DNA of 64,000 bases from Spisula solida (Eukaryota; Mollusca; Bivalvia; Venerida; Mactridae), in the NCBI GenBank assembly GCA_947247005.1, contig OX365950.1:13218720-13282719 (forward strand), written 5' to 3'. The notes under the pieces are model-generated. The model made no database searches. It saw nothing but the letters and a program-made list of their open reading frames with translations, and had not been told where the DNA came from. The position numbers and the translations under genes are program-made. Positions within the stretch are counted from its first letter, which is position 1. The number at the start of each line of letters is the position of its first letter. This document shows, in pieces, positions 55,601-59,822 of the stretch.

Positions 55601-58600
55601 GTGGAAACAACTCTCTGGTATGCCACTCACCATCGGAGATCTAACTGAAGTAGATAAAGATTTTGTTCCAGGTAAAAATTTATGTTTATATGTGACAAGA
55701 AAAACATGTTTTTTCAATGTTTCTTCAACTTTTCAACATTTGATTATATCTTCAACAGAAATGGAATAAAAAAAATGGTCATGAATATATGACGTCATAA
55801 AAGATTGTGCTACGTTTGGCTTAAAAGTTTATTTATGTTACAAGCTTTATACTCTTAATATATTAACCATGTATCTATCAACATGTTACTACATCACCAT
55901 CATGATGCTAGTCCACAATTTGTACCCTGGCTTTTACATTAACTGGATGAACATCCATGCTATATGATAACATCCTCTAACATTGACATTTTGAAGTTAC
56001 TGTTGCTGTAACAGAAAGTTAGCCTACTCTGAACTAGAAGGAAGAAATAAAATATTGCTAATAAATTTTCTGCTAGCTAAATGTCTGATATTAAACATTT
56101 GCTAACTTTTCTACCTGCACATTTATCCTCTTATACTGTATTGTGTATTTTACTTACGCAGGCTTGATGTGTATAAAGGAAATGGACGAGATAGAATTAC
56201 GAAGAGCAGATATGCCATTTAGTGTACCAAGTTCCAACGGTCAAGAAATCCAACTTAGTAATAAATACTCAAAAATTGTTCCAGAAAATAAGTCTGAGTA
56301 CATACGACTAGCCATGAATTATAGGTAAGAGTTACGTTATTTTGTACATATGGTTTGATACTCATAGTTTTTACCCTTTATTTCAATGACTCAATTTTTA
56401 ACATACCTTATTTCATTATCCAAAATGGTATCAACACCCTAGAGTACCATAGTGTGGCATGCCTTTTCACCGGGTATGGGCTCCAATAGGGAATATTAGG
56501 GATGGACTAAATCATCGAATGTATACAAACCCCTTCTGCAGTCCATGAACTACCGGCAGCCCTAAAGCAAGATGTATCAGCATCCCTAAATGTCAAGCAT
56601 TTTCCTGAGGGAAAACATTTTAATTCAATTGAAATCGGTGTATCTTAATGCTTTATTGTAAAATTTCTGATATTCGCAGTGGGTTAATTTTCATTAATTT
56701 CGTGAACAAACTGGACCAGAAATTTAAAAATCCCCATATTAAGTCCACATATTTAAGAAACAACCAACTTACCATTTTACCAAAATCCATGAAAATTACT
56801 GATTTACAGTATGTTTATATGCAATTCACAGTTAAATTTGTGTATTCCCATTGAATAAAACATCACCCTGTATCAATGGTTATGACTGTAGTCATAGGCA
56901 CATGGTTTCAACTTATGGCTTCATATTATCTGAGTGTACATTTGTACCCTTTATAGAAAGAAGGTTGTGCAGCGGCCATTTTTAGCCACAATGTATATGA
57001 CGTTACAGGAAATGGTATCCGTGTTTGCTGTGACAACTGTACAAAATTGGGTACCAGCTTTCATAACGTCATATCCATTGCGTCTATAAATGGCGCTGCA
57101 CAACCTTCTCTATATGTAGGGTACACTCAGATAATTTGAAACCATGTGCCTATGACTGTAGCTTGCTTCTTGTCTGATTAATACAAATATTTGTGTATGC
57201 ATTGTTGAGAACTTGGTTGATATTATTGATTATTTTGTCTAAGTAGTGTCATGATGTGTATTATGATAATATACATTTGTATTGCAGATTGCATGAGTTT
57301 GATGAACAAGTTAAATGGGTTCGTGAGGGGATGAGTAAAGTAGTCCCTGTACCCCTACTCTCACTCTTCACTGGACTAGAAATGGAAACCATGGTTAGTA
57401 TATACTAGTTATAATAGGTTGTCTCGTCAGTATTCATATTTGGAGAGTAGTAGCCTAAAAGTAGGACACACACTTTTTGAATTTACTGGTTTAAAAGATC
57501 CCGGTTGGCGCCACTGATTAATTTCTCTGAGCAAGAATAACACACAATGCTCCATTTTACCAAGGTGTATGAATGGGTTCCTCAAACAGTCAAAAGCTAA
57601 TGTGCTGTGCCCCCCCTAGAATGGACCGTTTATAACAGTCGAATTGAGACTTGATGATCGGATGGTAAGTGTACAGTGGATTGAACAGAGGCATTCTGAA
57701 AATAGATTTTTACTTGGTACTTCACTTTTAAAAGCCAAAGAGCTTGTTTATAAATTATACAAAGGTGCTACTACAATAAACTATGTATGCTGATAGTTGT
57801 TCTATTATGTTGCAGGTTTGTGGTAGCCCCGATATTCCACTGAACCTACTGAAATCTGTAGCTACATACAAGGGAGTTGATGCCCTGGCCCCACTCGTAC
57901 AATGGTTCTGGGAAGTTATGGAGGAGTTCTCTAACGCTGAACGATCACTATTTCTGCGATTCGTATGGGGTCGCACACGTCTACCTCGTACCATCGCAGA
58001 TTTCCGAGGCAGGGATTTCGTATTGCAGGTCGGTATCTGGTTAAGTTTCTGACTTGTATTCTTGAATGTTATTAGAATGTAAAATGTTATTTAGAAAGAC
58101 TTAATTAAGTTACTCTGTATCTGTTTTCCAATCATCCTAACTCAGGAGTCCCATTGTAAGGGAAAGGTCAGGAAAAGTCAGAACATTTTAGAATTTGTCA
58201 GGAAAGTCTAGAAATTGAGCAAACGTCATAGTATGGTATGGCCTGTCGTGCCAGAGAATTAAATTCAAACTGGATAGCTGAGGTACAAATTAGTTGTCAG
58301 TTACTCACAGAAGAGCAAACAAGTACTGGTTGATAATATGTTTCAAGAAAAGTGGTTAGGTCTGCCTTATAATTATGTTTAAAAGATTGTTGGTCTGCCT
58401 TGATAGCCTAGTGGTAGAGCGTCCCTTTGGTTGCAAGAGGTCTCAGCTTCGATTTAAGGCTGTGAAACTCCAAAGTCATTAAAATTGGTCTTGGTATAAT
58501 TTCCTTGCTTAACATTCAAAATAGTTCGTAGTTCCAGGTAACTAACTTGTGGTCCGGGTGGTGTTAGGATAATTTGACATGGTAGCCTCCGTATGACGGA

Positions 58601-59038
58601 AATGCTGTTGATCAGTGGGACTTGAAACAATATCTAAAAATAAAATTGTTGAACATATTTTGAAACAATATTTTAAAAATGGGATGGTCGAAAATTTTGC
58701 TGAACTTGATATGTGAGATTGGCTGTGGACTGTGAATATGTTATGTATTTGAATGGTTTGTTTTTCAGGTCCTAGATAAGTATCATCCTCCCGACCATTT
58801 CTTGCCAGAGAGTTACACATGCTTCTTCCTCCTCAAAATGCCACGGTACTCGTGCAAACACGTGCTACAAGAAAAACTCAAATACGCCATCCATTTCTGC
58901 AAGTCTATCGACACGGACGACTATGCGCGTGTAGCACTGACCGGTGAGGAAGAATTAACATCAGACGGTACAGACGAGTCAGACGAAGTTCAATCTTTCA
59001 ATTCTGATGGTGAAATATCTGATTTAGAACATATGTAA
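1478..59038 (+). CDS. HERC2: HERC2 E3 ubiquitin ligase, 69 exons, 5' partial
   Basis: Giant HECT-type E3 ubiquitin ligase. In other animals HERC2 acts in DNA-damage signalling, centrosome and protein-turnover pathways (known of the family). The domain order read here is RLD1, cyt-b5-like, MIB/HERC2, UBA-like, CPH, ZZ, DOC, RLD2, RLD3, HECT, which is diagnostic of HERC2; HERC1 has a SPRY domain and WD repeats instead. I traced 69 exons by reading frame, GT-AG sites and similarity to the remembered human protein. They join without a stop or phase conflict into 4,529 residues plus TAA at 59036-59038. Human HERC2 is 4,834 residues, and the catalytic Cys is residue 4458 in this numbering. The N-terminus, start codon and promoter are upstream of the window. 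Exon coordinates are in the domain entries below. The first exon's acceptor is the least certain; weak donors follow the exons ending at 41683, 45299, 52467 and 58028. Confidence 0.97.
1763..2009. repeat. foldback element, family A, copy 1
   Basis: In the intron after exon 1. The ends (ggccccagtctctcgaagc and, at the far side, cttaagtagatcgggtcc) are diverged inverted repeats. The interior shares 'cattattctgagttgatta' with a better-preserved copy at 9941-10196. Non-autonomous; no coding capacity. Confidence 0.6.
3333..4225. repeat. foldback repeat, family F, rearranged copy
   Basis: Begins agtcccctaccagtttttga and ends gggacttctgtattgcttgc. Inside, the segment at 3622-3710 (ccattttcaatgtttctgtt ...) recurs as its reverse complement at about 3945-4035, and the tail recurs at 4045-4075 and 4183-4218. 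So the copy contains both direct and inverted internal duplication. A simpler copy is at 16357-16695 and a tail fragment at 51746-51790. Confidence 0.65.
4777..5027. mobile_element. pogo/Tigger-like MITE
   Basis: A 251-bp element with 25-bp terminal inverted repeats: cagtcagatctcgatacaac at the left and its reverse complement at the right, with two mismatches over 25 bp. It is flanked on both sides by TA, the target-site duplication of Tc1/mariner/pogo elements. The interior repeats 'gtcgttataacg'. No ORF, so non-autonomous. It sits just before the 50-bp repeat of exon 4's acceptor. Confidence 0.8.
5041..5391 (+). repeat. 50-bp tandem repeat copying the exon 4 acceptor
   Basis: Seven 50-bp copies precede the real exon 4. 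Each copy holds the acceptor (gtgtattttag) and the first 30-odd coding bases, including the codons for AVYSWGDG. The real exon at 5392 is the eighth copy and the only one followed by the rest of the exon. In the copies the frame runs into the TAG of the next acceptor. Confidence 0.95.
6584..6823 (+). repeat. degenerate tandem copies of the exon 6 acceptor
   Basis: About nine imperfect copies of 'tttattgcagagttttgtgt', spaced about 20-40 bp, end at the true acceptor 6822-6823. Most keep an AG dinucleotide after a T-rich tract. Confidence 0.85.
7307..12360 (+). CDS. HERC2: HERC2 exons 7-12: linker between RLD1 and cyt-b5
   Basis: Exons: 7307-7535, 8631-8770, 9732-9868, 10580-10764, 11311-11466 and 12175-12360 (residues 422-766). 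This is a conserved helical region with no named fold. It includes [70 protein letters not shown] and [19 protein letters not shown], all close to the matching human segments. Exon 9 starts with a charged, Ser/Thr/Glu-rich insert ([18 protein letters not shown]) that diverges from human. The exon 12 acceptor at 12173-12174 lies at the end of a 271-bp direct duplication, so a second identical acceptor sits at 11902-11903. Exon 7's donor is followed directly by an 18-bp VNTR. Confidence 0.93.
7590..8130 (+). repeat. 18-bp minisatellite
   Basis: About 28 copies of an 18-bp unit (tactcaatagcctaatgg and variants with agtggt/agttgt), decaying after 8050. Because 18 is divisible by three, one frame on each strand stays open (7464-8051 + and 7589-8041 -), but these are not genes. 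It lies in the intron after exon 7. Confidence 0.95.
8131..8366 (+). mobile_element. tRNA-derived SINE, copy 1
   Basis: Starts with an A-box-like ctagtggtagagcgtcc and, about 35 bp on, a B-box-like ggttttgatccc, the internal Pol III promoter of tRNA. The body (agttccaggta, ctgctgg, gaccagtgggact) is shared with 18291-18525 and 58394-58640. Confidence 0.75.
8518..8600 (-). mobile_element. tRNA-like sequence (SINE head or tRNA pseudogene)
   Basis: Read on the minus strand: an A-box-like ggtcaagtggttactgctc and a B-box-like ggttcaaatcttg at tRNA spacing, close to a Ser/Leu-type tRNA outline. It is immediately upstream of exon 8 (8631). Pairing of the acceptor stem is poor, so this is a remnant. 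Confidence 0.55.
8971..9307. repeat. foldback/MITE, family C, copy 1
   Basis: The left end ggccgaacttaaaatattct ... tttccccatccc is matched in inverse orientation by ggatggggaaac ... aatattttattttaggcc at the right. A second copy is at 59956-60193. Both are delimited by GGCC. It appears inserted in a family K repeat. Confidence 0.7.
9312..9540. repeat. dispersed repeat, family K, copy 1
   Basis: Shares 'gatgtcacaaag', 'tagttgtgcatattgt', 'gccagagtta.ggccctttg' and 'gtgtcaaaa' with 22368-22545, 34085-35410 (split) and 50650-50835. Confidence 0.6.
9941..10196. repeat. foldback element, family A, copy 2
   Basis: Inverted ends of about 45 bp: caggccccgatctcccgaag at the left, and its near-complement ending ggcctgg at the right. 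The arms are rich in 'gatgcttc/gaagcatc' and 'ctcaaat/atttgag'. The interior is clearly related to 1763-2009. It lies in the intron after exon 9. Confidence 0.7.
11643..12184 (+). repeat. 271-bp direct tandem duplication across exon 12 acceptor
   Basis: 11643-11913 and 11914-12184 read identical base for base as far as I can compare. Each ends with gataaattacaggagtattg, that is, the exon 12 acceptor and the first ten exon bases. The unit also contains a SINE-tail-like segment (gttgctggtctcttgtagaa). Confidence 0.9.
12361..12992. other. intron 12: AT-rich, one old repeat fragment
   Basis: No coding potential. About 12775-12870 contains the end of a family H repeat (ggctgccatggggcatacaa). Confidence 0.5.
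12993..13267 (+). CDS. HERC2: HERC2 exon 13: cytochrome-b5-like domain
   Basis: Residues 766-857. After a short leader, the exon encodes a cyt-b5 fold from about residue 780: [18 protein letters not shown], then [28 protein letters not shown] and [10 protein letters not shown]. In true cytochrome b5 the HPGG loop and a later His ligate heme. Here the HPGG position reads TQAPCGLE, so the first ligand is absent, although a His-His-Ser occurs near the second ligand. As remembered, human HERC2 also lacks HPGG. The domain is therefore probably structural or protein-binding rather than a heme carrier (inference). Acceptor is gaactgcag, donor gag|gtaaac. Confidence 0.95.
13721..13808. repeat. small foldback element, family M, copy 1
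   Basis: An 88-bp near-perfect hairpin: caggtccatgcaaagtgtcc ... and the complementary arm ending gacctg. The loop is a tatata tract. It is related to 21257-21346. Confidence 0.7.
13943..19917 (+). CDS. HERC2: HERC2 exons 14-22: long central linker
   Basis: Exons: 13943-14204, 14375-14618, 15232-15391, 15872-16067, 16885-17261, 17672-17848, 18128-18264, 18813-19011 and 19770-19917 (residues 858-1491). Conserved landmarks are [85 protein letters not shown] and [19 protein letters not shown]. Exon 18 (377 nt) is the least conserved. It encodes a low-complexity acidic stretch including two tandem copies of the seven residues MGGATGN, then a basic end ([13 protein letters not shown]). It replaces the acidic/basic stretch seen at the same place in human HERC2 and accounts for part of the extra length in this region. 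Confidence 0.92.
14619..15231. other. intron 15: no recognisable feature
   Basis: AT-rich. A 62-codon open stretch at 14770 has no similarity I recognise and no splice support. Nothing else is visible. Confidence 0.5.
15500..15860. repeat. probable dispersed repeat in intron 16
   Basis: The segment with ggccaatgacctccaactt, gggcatccaggtgtactacc and aaataaacaccttgg has the mixed-composition look of an old transposon, unlike the plain AT-rich intron sequence beside it. There is no second copy in the window, so the family is unproven. Confidence 0.3.
16357..16695. repeat. foldback repeat, family F, copy 2
   Basis: Begins agtcccctatcggttttgac and ends gggacttctgtattgcttac, as the copy at 3333-4225. 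A GC-rich palindromic insert occupies about 16570-16655. Confidence 0.7.
18291..18525 (+). mobile_element. tRNA-derived SINE, copy 2
   Basis: A-box-like tcgatagagcatccgc, B-box-like gggtttgatcccagg, then the shared body (aactgctggtcggcccagtg, accagtgggactt). In the intron after exon 20. Confidence 0.75.
19063..19414. repeat. dispersed repeat, family I, copy 1
   Basis: Starts agcttacctgccacaaagtg and ends gtgagcgccacaggatctat, then gatcctcttgtta. The ends form a short inverted pair (agcttacc / ggtgagc). Related sequence is at 27862-28150 and 43900-44178. Confidence 0.65.
19536..19580. repeat. fragment of foldback family D
   Basis: attgcctaagcaaagcgcta followed by ccgagtgcc matches the left arm of the element at 32991-33287. 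Confidence 0.6.
20288..20540. repeat. dispersed repeat, family H, copy 1
   Basis: Runs from 'tataccccccatctttgcac' through 'agaccaaatggtttccgttc' and 'gaggtcagtaggtc' to 'catacatgttttacgaacat' and ctcttgttt. Further copies are at 21170-21408, 32158-32580 and 52790-52960, with fragments at 12775, 27695 and 43755. Confidence 0.75.
20611..21608 (+). CDS. HERC2: HERC2 exons 23-24: MIB/HERC2 domain
   Basis: Exons 20611-20789 and 21413-21608 (residues 1491-1616). The MIB/HERC2 domain (about 1532-1595) is a small SH3-like barrel shared with Mind bomb ligases. It starts at [18 protein letters not shown] and continues across the intron as [19 protein letters not shown], then [20 protein letters not shown] and DLKLAEPP. 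It is nearly identical to the human segment, one of the best-conserved parts of the gene. An acidic tail ([14 protein letters not shown]) ends exon 24. The acceptor of exon 24 (21411-21412) abuts the 3' end of a dispersed repeat. Confidence 0.96.
21170..21412. repeat. family H copy ending at exon 24 acceptor, with nested hairpin
   Basis: Its 3' end (gcatacatattttacaaaca tatcttgtt) touches the gcag of the exon 24 acceptor. A family M hairpin (21257-21346) is inserted between the family H segments 'gacctttccc' and 'actgactatttggct'. Confidence 0.7.
22146..25995 (+). CDS. HERC2: HERC2 exons 25-31: linker with SH3-like barrel
   Basis: Exons: 22146-22325, 22579-22766, 23294-23444, 23877-24076, 24640-24849, 25085-25253 and 25718-25995 (residues 1616-2074). 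Conserved segments are [64 protein letters not shown] and [18 protein letters not shown]. The segment after the last one ([20 protein letters not shown]) is the small beta-barrel seen at this place in human HERC2. Exon 31 has [19 protein letters not shown] and [14 protein letters not shown]. The 3' half of exon 27 with its donor is repeated in diverged form 140 bp downstream. Confidence 0.92.
22368..22545. repeat. dispersed repeat, family K, copy 2
   Basis: Contains gtgctggatgtcacaaagtt, tagttgtgcatattgtcagg and gccagagttatggccctttg. In the intron before exon 26. Confidence 0.6.
23478..23600 (+). pseudogene. diverged copy of exon 27 3' part with donor
   Basis: Matches 23338-23460 at an offset of 140 bp with about ten substitutions. 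The exon's reading frame is still open (...[16 protein letters not shown]...) and a gtgagt donor remains, but no acceptor in a compatible frame precedes it. It lies 33 bp past the genuine donor. Confidence 0.85.
23615..23810 (+). mobile_element. degenerate tRNA-derived SINE
   Basis: Shares ggttttgatcc, aaagtcattaaaa and 'gcatagttagttccaggtaa' with the better SINE copies; the A-box region is eroded. Confidence 0.5.
24120..24570 (+). mobile_element. possible SINE and SINE-tail relics
   Basis: An A/B-box-like start (ggtccattggtaaatgctct, gggtttgcctcg) is followed by 'ggaaggataagttagaactg' and 'gagaaatggcgttaaaccc'. The last two also occur in the 271-bp duplication (11643-12184), at 25550-25680 and in part at 36205. 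Confidence 0.4.
26466..27595 (+). CDS. HERC2: HERC2 exons 32-33: UBA-like helix bundle and acidic tail
   Basis: Exons 26466-26742 and 27411-27595 (residues 2075-2228). After a Pro-rich stretch (residues about 2110-2140), the sequence [20 protein letters not shown] gives helices 1-2 of a UBA-like fold with the hallmark MGF loop. The third helix ([14 protein letters not shown]) lies in the next exon, so the intron at 26743-27410 splits the bundle. UBA folds commonly bind ubiquitin; that role here is inference. The remainder of exon 33 is very acidic with Ser/Asp runs ([19 protein letters not shown]), as in human HERC2 at this place. Confidence 0.9.
26743..27410. other. intron 32: no recognisable feature
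   Basis: AT-rich sequence with no repeat family or ORF I can support; it splits the UBA-like fold. Confidence 0.5.
27862..28150. repeat. dispersed repeat, family I, copy 2
   Basis: Starts 'ttagctcaccagtcctgagc' with an internal hairpin (gagcacaaagtgctc), then 'attaacactctaga', 'aaacttggtcacaatgtttg' and 'gtctctatgaaatctaggtc'. The 3' end is missing. A family H fragment precedes it (27695-27810). Confidence 0.6.
28401..29250 (+). CDS. HERC2: HERC2 exons 34-35: CPH domain and second barrel
   Basis: Exons 28401-28698 and 29037-29250 (residues 2229-2399). The CPH domain (shared by CUL7, PARC and HERC2; p53-binding in those proteins) begins at about residue 2264 with [20 protein letters not shown] and continues through [19 protein letters not shown] and [16 protein letters not shown]. 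Exon 35 encodes a second barrel: [39 protein letters not shown] and [16 protein letters not shown]. The first ten codons of exon 34 ([10 protein letters not shown]) do not resemble human, so a slightly different acceptor remains possible although the phase is consistent. Confidence 0.93.
28699..29036. other. intron 34: no recognisable feature
   Basis: AT-rich with a T-run near 28850; nothing else is visible. Confidence 0.5.
29776..29909 (+). CDS. HERC2: HERC2 exon 36: ZZ-type zinc finger
   Basis: Residues 2399-2444, a single-exon ZZ domain. Visible ligands are C-D-E-C at the start, C-R-V-C, then C-E-N-C and the closing H-R-H, the two interleaved zinc sites of the ZZ fold. The linker FDFCENCF is the signature. 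In human HERC2 this finger binds SUMO and N-terminal tails (known). Acceptor tttttcag-like (tttcag at 29775), donor cctg|gtaaga. Confidence 0.96.
30069..30494. repeat. dispersed repeat, family J, with internal duplication
   Basis: Left end tatgcccccctatcgataga, right end cagggggcataagcg, a short inverted pair. Inside, a unit of about 173 bp starting 'aacccaaattgaccgttt' occurs twice (30134 and 30307). Confidence 0.65.
30864..32926 (+). CDS. HERC2: HERC2 exons 37-39: DOC/APC10 domain and start of RLD2
   Basis: Exons 30864-31054, 31556-31753 and 32642-32926 (residues 2444-2668). The DOC/APC10 beta-jellyroll runs from about 2460 to 2640. Signatures are [38 protein letters not shown], then [19 protein letters not shown]. 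The domain is shared with APC10, where it helps substrate recognition. After an acidic, partly basic hinge ([13 protein letters not shown] and [12 protein letters not shown]), exon 39 enters RLD2 with [19 protein letters not shown]. Confidence 0.95.
31055..31555. other. intron 37: no recognisable feature
   Basis: AT-rich with no repeat or ORF I can support. Confidence 0.5.
32158..32580. repeat. dispersed repeat, family H, longest copy
   Basis: Starts ttatgccccccatccttgat and ends cttttgttg. The central module 'tggtttccgttcaatta...gaggtcag' occurs twice, so this copy is internally duplicated. In the intron before exon 39. Confidence 0.7.
32991..33287. repeat. foldback element, family D
   Basis: The arms begin cacctaggagaccattgcct and end, complementarily, ggttagaaacgggctctagg. 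Both arms carry several 'gctaccgagtgctcggtagt'-type small palindromes, so the whole folds as a branched cruciform. No ORF. In the intron after exon 39. Confidence 0.75.
33378..41683 (+). CDS. HERC2: HERC2 exons 40-46: RCC1-like domain 2 (RLD2)
   Basis: Exons: 33378-33459, 33884-34027, 35506-35596, 35946-36123, 36505-36758, 36976-37120 and 41458-41683 (residues 2669-3042). The first strand is at the end of exon 39. Blade motifs include [93 protein letters not shown] and [20 protein letters not shown]. The propeller ends at HSVAWATTD, and the exon continues with DPLGATNL as in human. The intron between exons 45 and 46 (37121-41457) is the largest in the window and is mostly a 34-bp satellite. 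Confidence 0.95.
34085..34187. repeat. family K repeat, left part, split by insertion
   Basis: tagttgtgcatattgtcagg then aatttaaggtcgatgc. The right part resumes at 35341 with atggccctttgtgggagatg. The 1.15-kb element between them is a later insertion. Confidence 0.65.
34188..35340. repeat. family G element with about five internal ~175-bp repeats
   Basis: Ends: agctccactattcgtagaat at the left and tgtgaatagtggagcgcgct at the right, an inverted pair. The interior is a tandem array of about five units, each starting 'gttaaagtttaggtacaggt' (34253, 34433, 34607, 34767, 34944), with spacing 160-180 bp. No ORF. In the intron after exon 41. Confidence 0.75.
36205..36360. repeat. SINE-tail-like fragment with small duplication
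   Basis: 'gaggagcaagttagaactgg' resembles the tail shared by several SINE relics. It is followed by two copies of 'aactgcctgccatttg'. Confidence 0.4.
37155..41130 (+). repeat. 34-bp satellite array with higher-order structure
   Basis: About 117 head-to-tail copies of a 34-bp unit (ctgaactataggtagacaaa and then cacgcttaaaggta), filling most of the 4.3-kb intron inside RLD2. Variants are non-random. Marker units recur at 680 bp (20 units; 37701/38381 and 37905/38585), 442 bp (13 units; 39701/40143) and 204 bp (6 units; 39161/39365), so larger blocks were duplicated after the unit array arose. A late variant (ggtccggaac) is confined to 40580-40990. Confidence 0.97.
42027..48445 (+). CDS. HERC2: HERC2 exons 47-55: linker between RLD2 and RLD3
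   Basis: Exons: 42027-42195, 42737-42950, 43532-43685, 44396-44698, 45192-45299, 45778-46068, 46700-46842, 47598-47723 and 48171-48445 (residues 3042-3636). Exons 47-49 are Ser/Thr-rich and poorly conserved (probably disordered) apart from SLAKVILSQ and [10 protein letters not shown]. Exons 50-55 match human closely: [33 protein letters not shown]-like [14 protein letters not shown]-like [30 protein letters not shown] with [36 protein letters not shown] [20 protein letters not shown], and [15 protein letters not shown]. The GREW...GWGW...FTVYP stretch looks like a compact beta domain, but I cannot name it. Confidence 0.92.
42500..42714. repeat. MITE-like inverted repeat
   Basis: Left 'cctcaataataagattgtc' and right 'cgtcttattattgaggtggt' are complementary. 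The right end continues to 'ggggtttaactg', cut by a TA-rich flank. The left terminus seems internally deleted. Similar 'acctcaataataagaccac' sequence lies at 46890-47060 and 53428-53500. Confidence 0.5.
43755..44178. repeat. family H fragment followed by family I 3' part
   Basis: 43755-43885 carries 'tagaccaaatggtttctgat' and 'gatgacccctattgatttt'. 43900-44178 carries 'aggtcactaggtcaaatttt', 'cttcatgaaactttgtt' and the family I end 'caggtgagcattatagggcc'. Confidence 0.55.
45325..45470 (+). mobile_element. 5'-truncated SINE
   Basis: Shares 'tctcccttgcttgatgctc', 'aaggtaactgctggttggct' and 'taatgtgactgg' with the SINE copies at 8131 and 18291, but lacks the tRNA-like head. Begins just after exon 51's donor. 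Confidence 0.6.
48975..53400 (+). CDS. HERC2: HERC2 exons 56-62: RCC1-like domain 3 (RLD3)
   Basis: Exons: 48975-49173, 50223-50437, 50910-51087, 51372-51495, 51848-51977, 52232-52467 and 53108-53400 (residues 3636-4094). Motifs include [109 protein letters not shown] and [18 protein letters not shown]. The blade ends with [14 protein letters not shown]. Exon 62 continues into [10 protein letters not shown] and a helical lead-in to HECT. A diverged copy of the 3' part of exon 57 plus its donor lies at 50453-50555. Confidence 0.95.
49566..50125. repeat. family L repeat: (tctg)n and three 172-bp units
   Basis: A (tctg)n run at 49577-49610 is followed by three copies of a 172-bp unit starting ggacgcaactcctcctacag (49631, 49803 and about 49975), each containing 'aactttcacagatgaacaac' and 'gacagaattatggccctttt'. 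In the intron after exon 56. Confidence 0.8.
50453..50555 (+). pseudogene. diverged copy of exon 57 3' part with donor
   Basis: Copy of 50343-50445 at an offset of 110 bp. The frame is open ([20 protein letters not shown]...) and ends in gtatgt. It starts a few bases after the real donor and has no acceptor. Differences include Ala to Val, Ser to Tyr and Gly to Ser codons plus silent changes. Confidence 0.9.
50650..50835. repeat. dispersed repeat, family K, copy 4
   Basis: Starts ctcgtattgtagaggagaca. Contains gtgctggatgtttgtctgtc, tagttgtgcatattgtcagg and gccagagttatggct. A short tail-like fragment follows at 51255-51345. Confidence 0.6.
51110..51265 (+). repeat. ~40-bp tandem repeat, four copies
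   Basis: Four imperfect copies of 'ggtgcataactccagatcaa' followed by gataaaaa, beginning just after exon 58's donor. Confidence 0.75.
52790..52990. repeat. dispersed repeat, family H, degenerate copy
   Basis: Contains gtagaccaaatggtttccgt, 'actttacatggaggttggtc' and 'gtcagtaggtgaaagatcaa'; both ends are eroded. Flanked by two 'gtaaaagcacattgcaca'-like segments at 52745 and 52995. Confidence 0.55.
53827..59038 (+). CDS. HERC2: HERC2 exons 63-69: HECT catalytic domain and C-terminus
   Basis: Exons: 53827-54052, 54751-54945, 55537-55671, 56162-56324, 57288-57393, 57816-58028 and 58769-59038 (residues 4095-4529). The N-lobe has [53 protein letters not shown] and EVDKDFVPG. The C-lobe has [29 protein letters not shown] and [10 protein letters not shown]. 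The catalytic loop is [18 protein letters not shown]; the thioester Cys is TGC at 58820-58822 (residue 4458), followed by [18 protein letters not shown]. All residues expected of an active HECT ligase are present. The acidic tail ends LEHM and stops at TAA 59036-59038. Confidence 0.97.
54241..54455. repeat. possible foldback in intron 63
   Basis: 'attaaaattcgttgtggatt' at the left and 'aatccgcaaagttttaatt' at the right are loosely complementary. The rest of 54053-54750 is plain AT-rich sequence. Confidence 0.35.
55070..55440. repeat. degenerate family A-like sequence
   Basis: Starts ctcaggatctcttgaagcat, as the family A left arm, followed by several 'gagattcatctcgg'-type short repeats at about 40-bp spacing. 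Confidence 0.4.
55672..56161. other. intron 65: no recognisable feature
   Basis: AT-rich with no repeat or ORF I can support. Confidence 0.5.
56886..57161. repeat. long foldback element, family E
   Basis: Inverted arms of about 100 bp: gtcataggcacatggtttca ... gaaggttgtgcagcggcca at the left, and the complement from 'tggcgctgcacaaccttct' to 'aaaccatgtgcctatgac' at the right, with a roughly 60-bp centre. Arm identity is high apart from a nine-base insertion in the left arm. No ORF. In the intron after exon 66. Confidence 0.85.
58394..58640 (+). mobile_element. tRNA-derived SINE, copy 3
   Basis: A-box-like tgatagcctagtggtagagc, B-box-like cagcttcgattta (mutated), then agttccaggtaact and gatcagtgggacttg. 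In the last HERC2 intron. Confidence 0.75.
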
Positions 59039-59224
59039 CGTAACATTTGATGTTGACTGTTACATGTTTATAAGGAACTTTGCTCTTTCGATAGATCATC
59101 ACTAACTCGTAGACACCAAGCACTCATCTTTAGTCAATCATATTGTAACATACAATGTAATGTTATGACAAGTCCCATGCCAAGTTTTATTCATATATGT
59201 CTACATGTTTTCTAACAATTGGAT

Positions 59225-59230
59225 AATAAA
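59225..59230 (+). terminator. poly(A) signal AATAAA, proximal
   Basis: Canonical AATAAA 187 nt after the HERC2 stop codon. The downstream 40 nt are A-rich rather than GT-rich, so it may be weak. Confidence 0.5.
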
Positions 59231-59739
59231 CTTAGAATTCAATAACAAGACAGAAAAACAACACAAAATATATTTTGAAAAAAATCATTTTAGGCAAGTA
59301 TGAACATTTTGTGACTTTAATTGTGATGATAATTGTGAAAAGTGGTGTTTTGAAAACTGTGTTTTTTAATAGCGATGAACATTGATGTATGTTTAAAAAA
59401 AAAATGTATTTTTTCTGGAAATGCATTATCTGCATTTTCGGTACCTTTTTATGTTGTTTGGCTTTTTGTAATAGTTTTTTCAATTGTTGCTACTTTAATT
59501 GTCTCTCTTTTTAACTATATTAATGAGTTTCCTCCCTTTGTAATAGTCTTCAAGTTTAAACAAAGGGAGGTAATTTGTAAAATTAAAATGGTATTAAACA
59601 AGGGAGATAATCTGCTGTACTGTTTGGTTTACTATTTAAATTTAGAGTGATTTGTTCAATGTAGTAGATACTTTATAATTGTCTCCATCCATCATACTGA
59701 TGTCAATCTATCAAAAATTTGTTACTAGTAATCATACAA

Positions 59740-59822
59740 TTATGAACCCTCACCCTTGCCGTTGGGCCATGGGTTCAAATCCCACCCACCAGGGGTGAGG
59801 ATTCATATACGCTTTTTAAATT
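59740..59822. other. tRNA-like hairpin between direct repeats
   Basis: atgaaccctcacccttg pairs imperfectly with caggggtgaggattcat, enclosing a T-arm-like gggttcaaatccc. About 30-bp near-identical direct repeats flank it: tgtcaatctatcaaaaattt at 59701 and tgtcaatctatcacaaactt at 59824. Confidence 0.6.

Noticed and set aside
1478..59038. HERC1 rather than HERC2
   Set aside because: Cyt-b5, MIB, CPH, ZZ and DOC modules and three RLDs are present; HERC1's SPRY and WD40 regions are absent.
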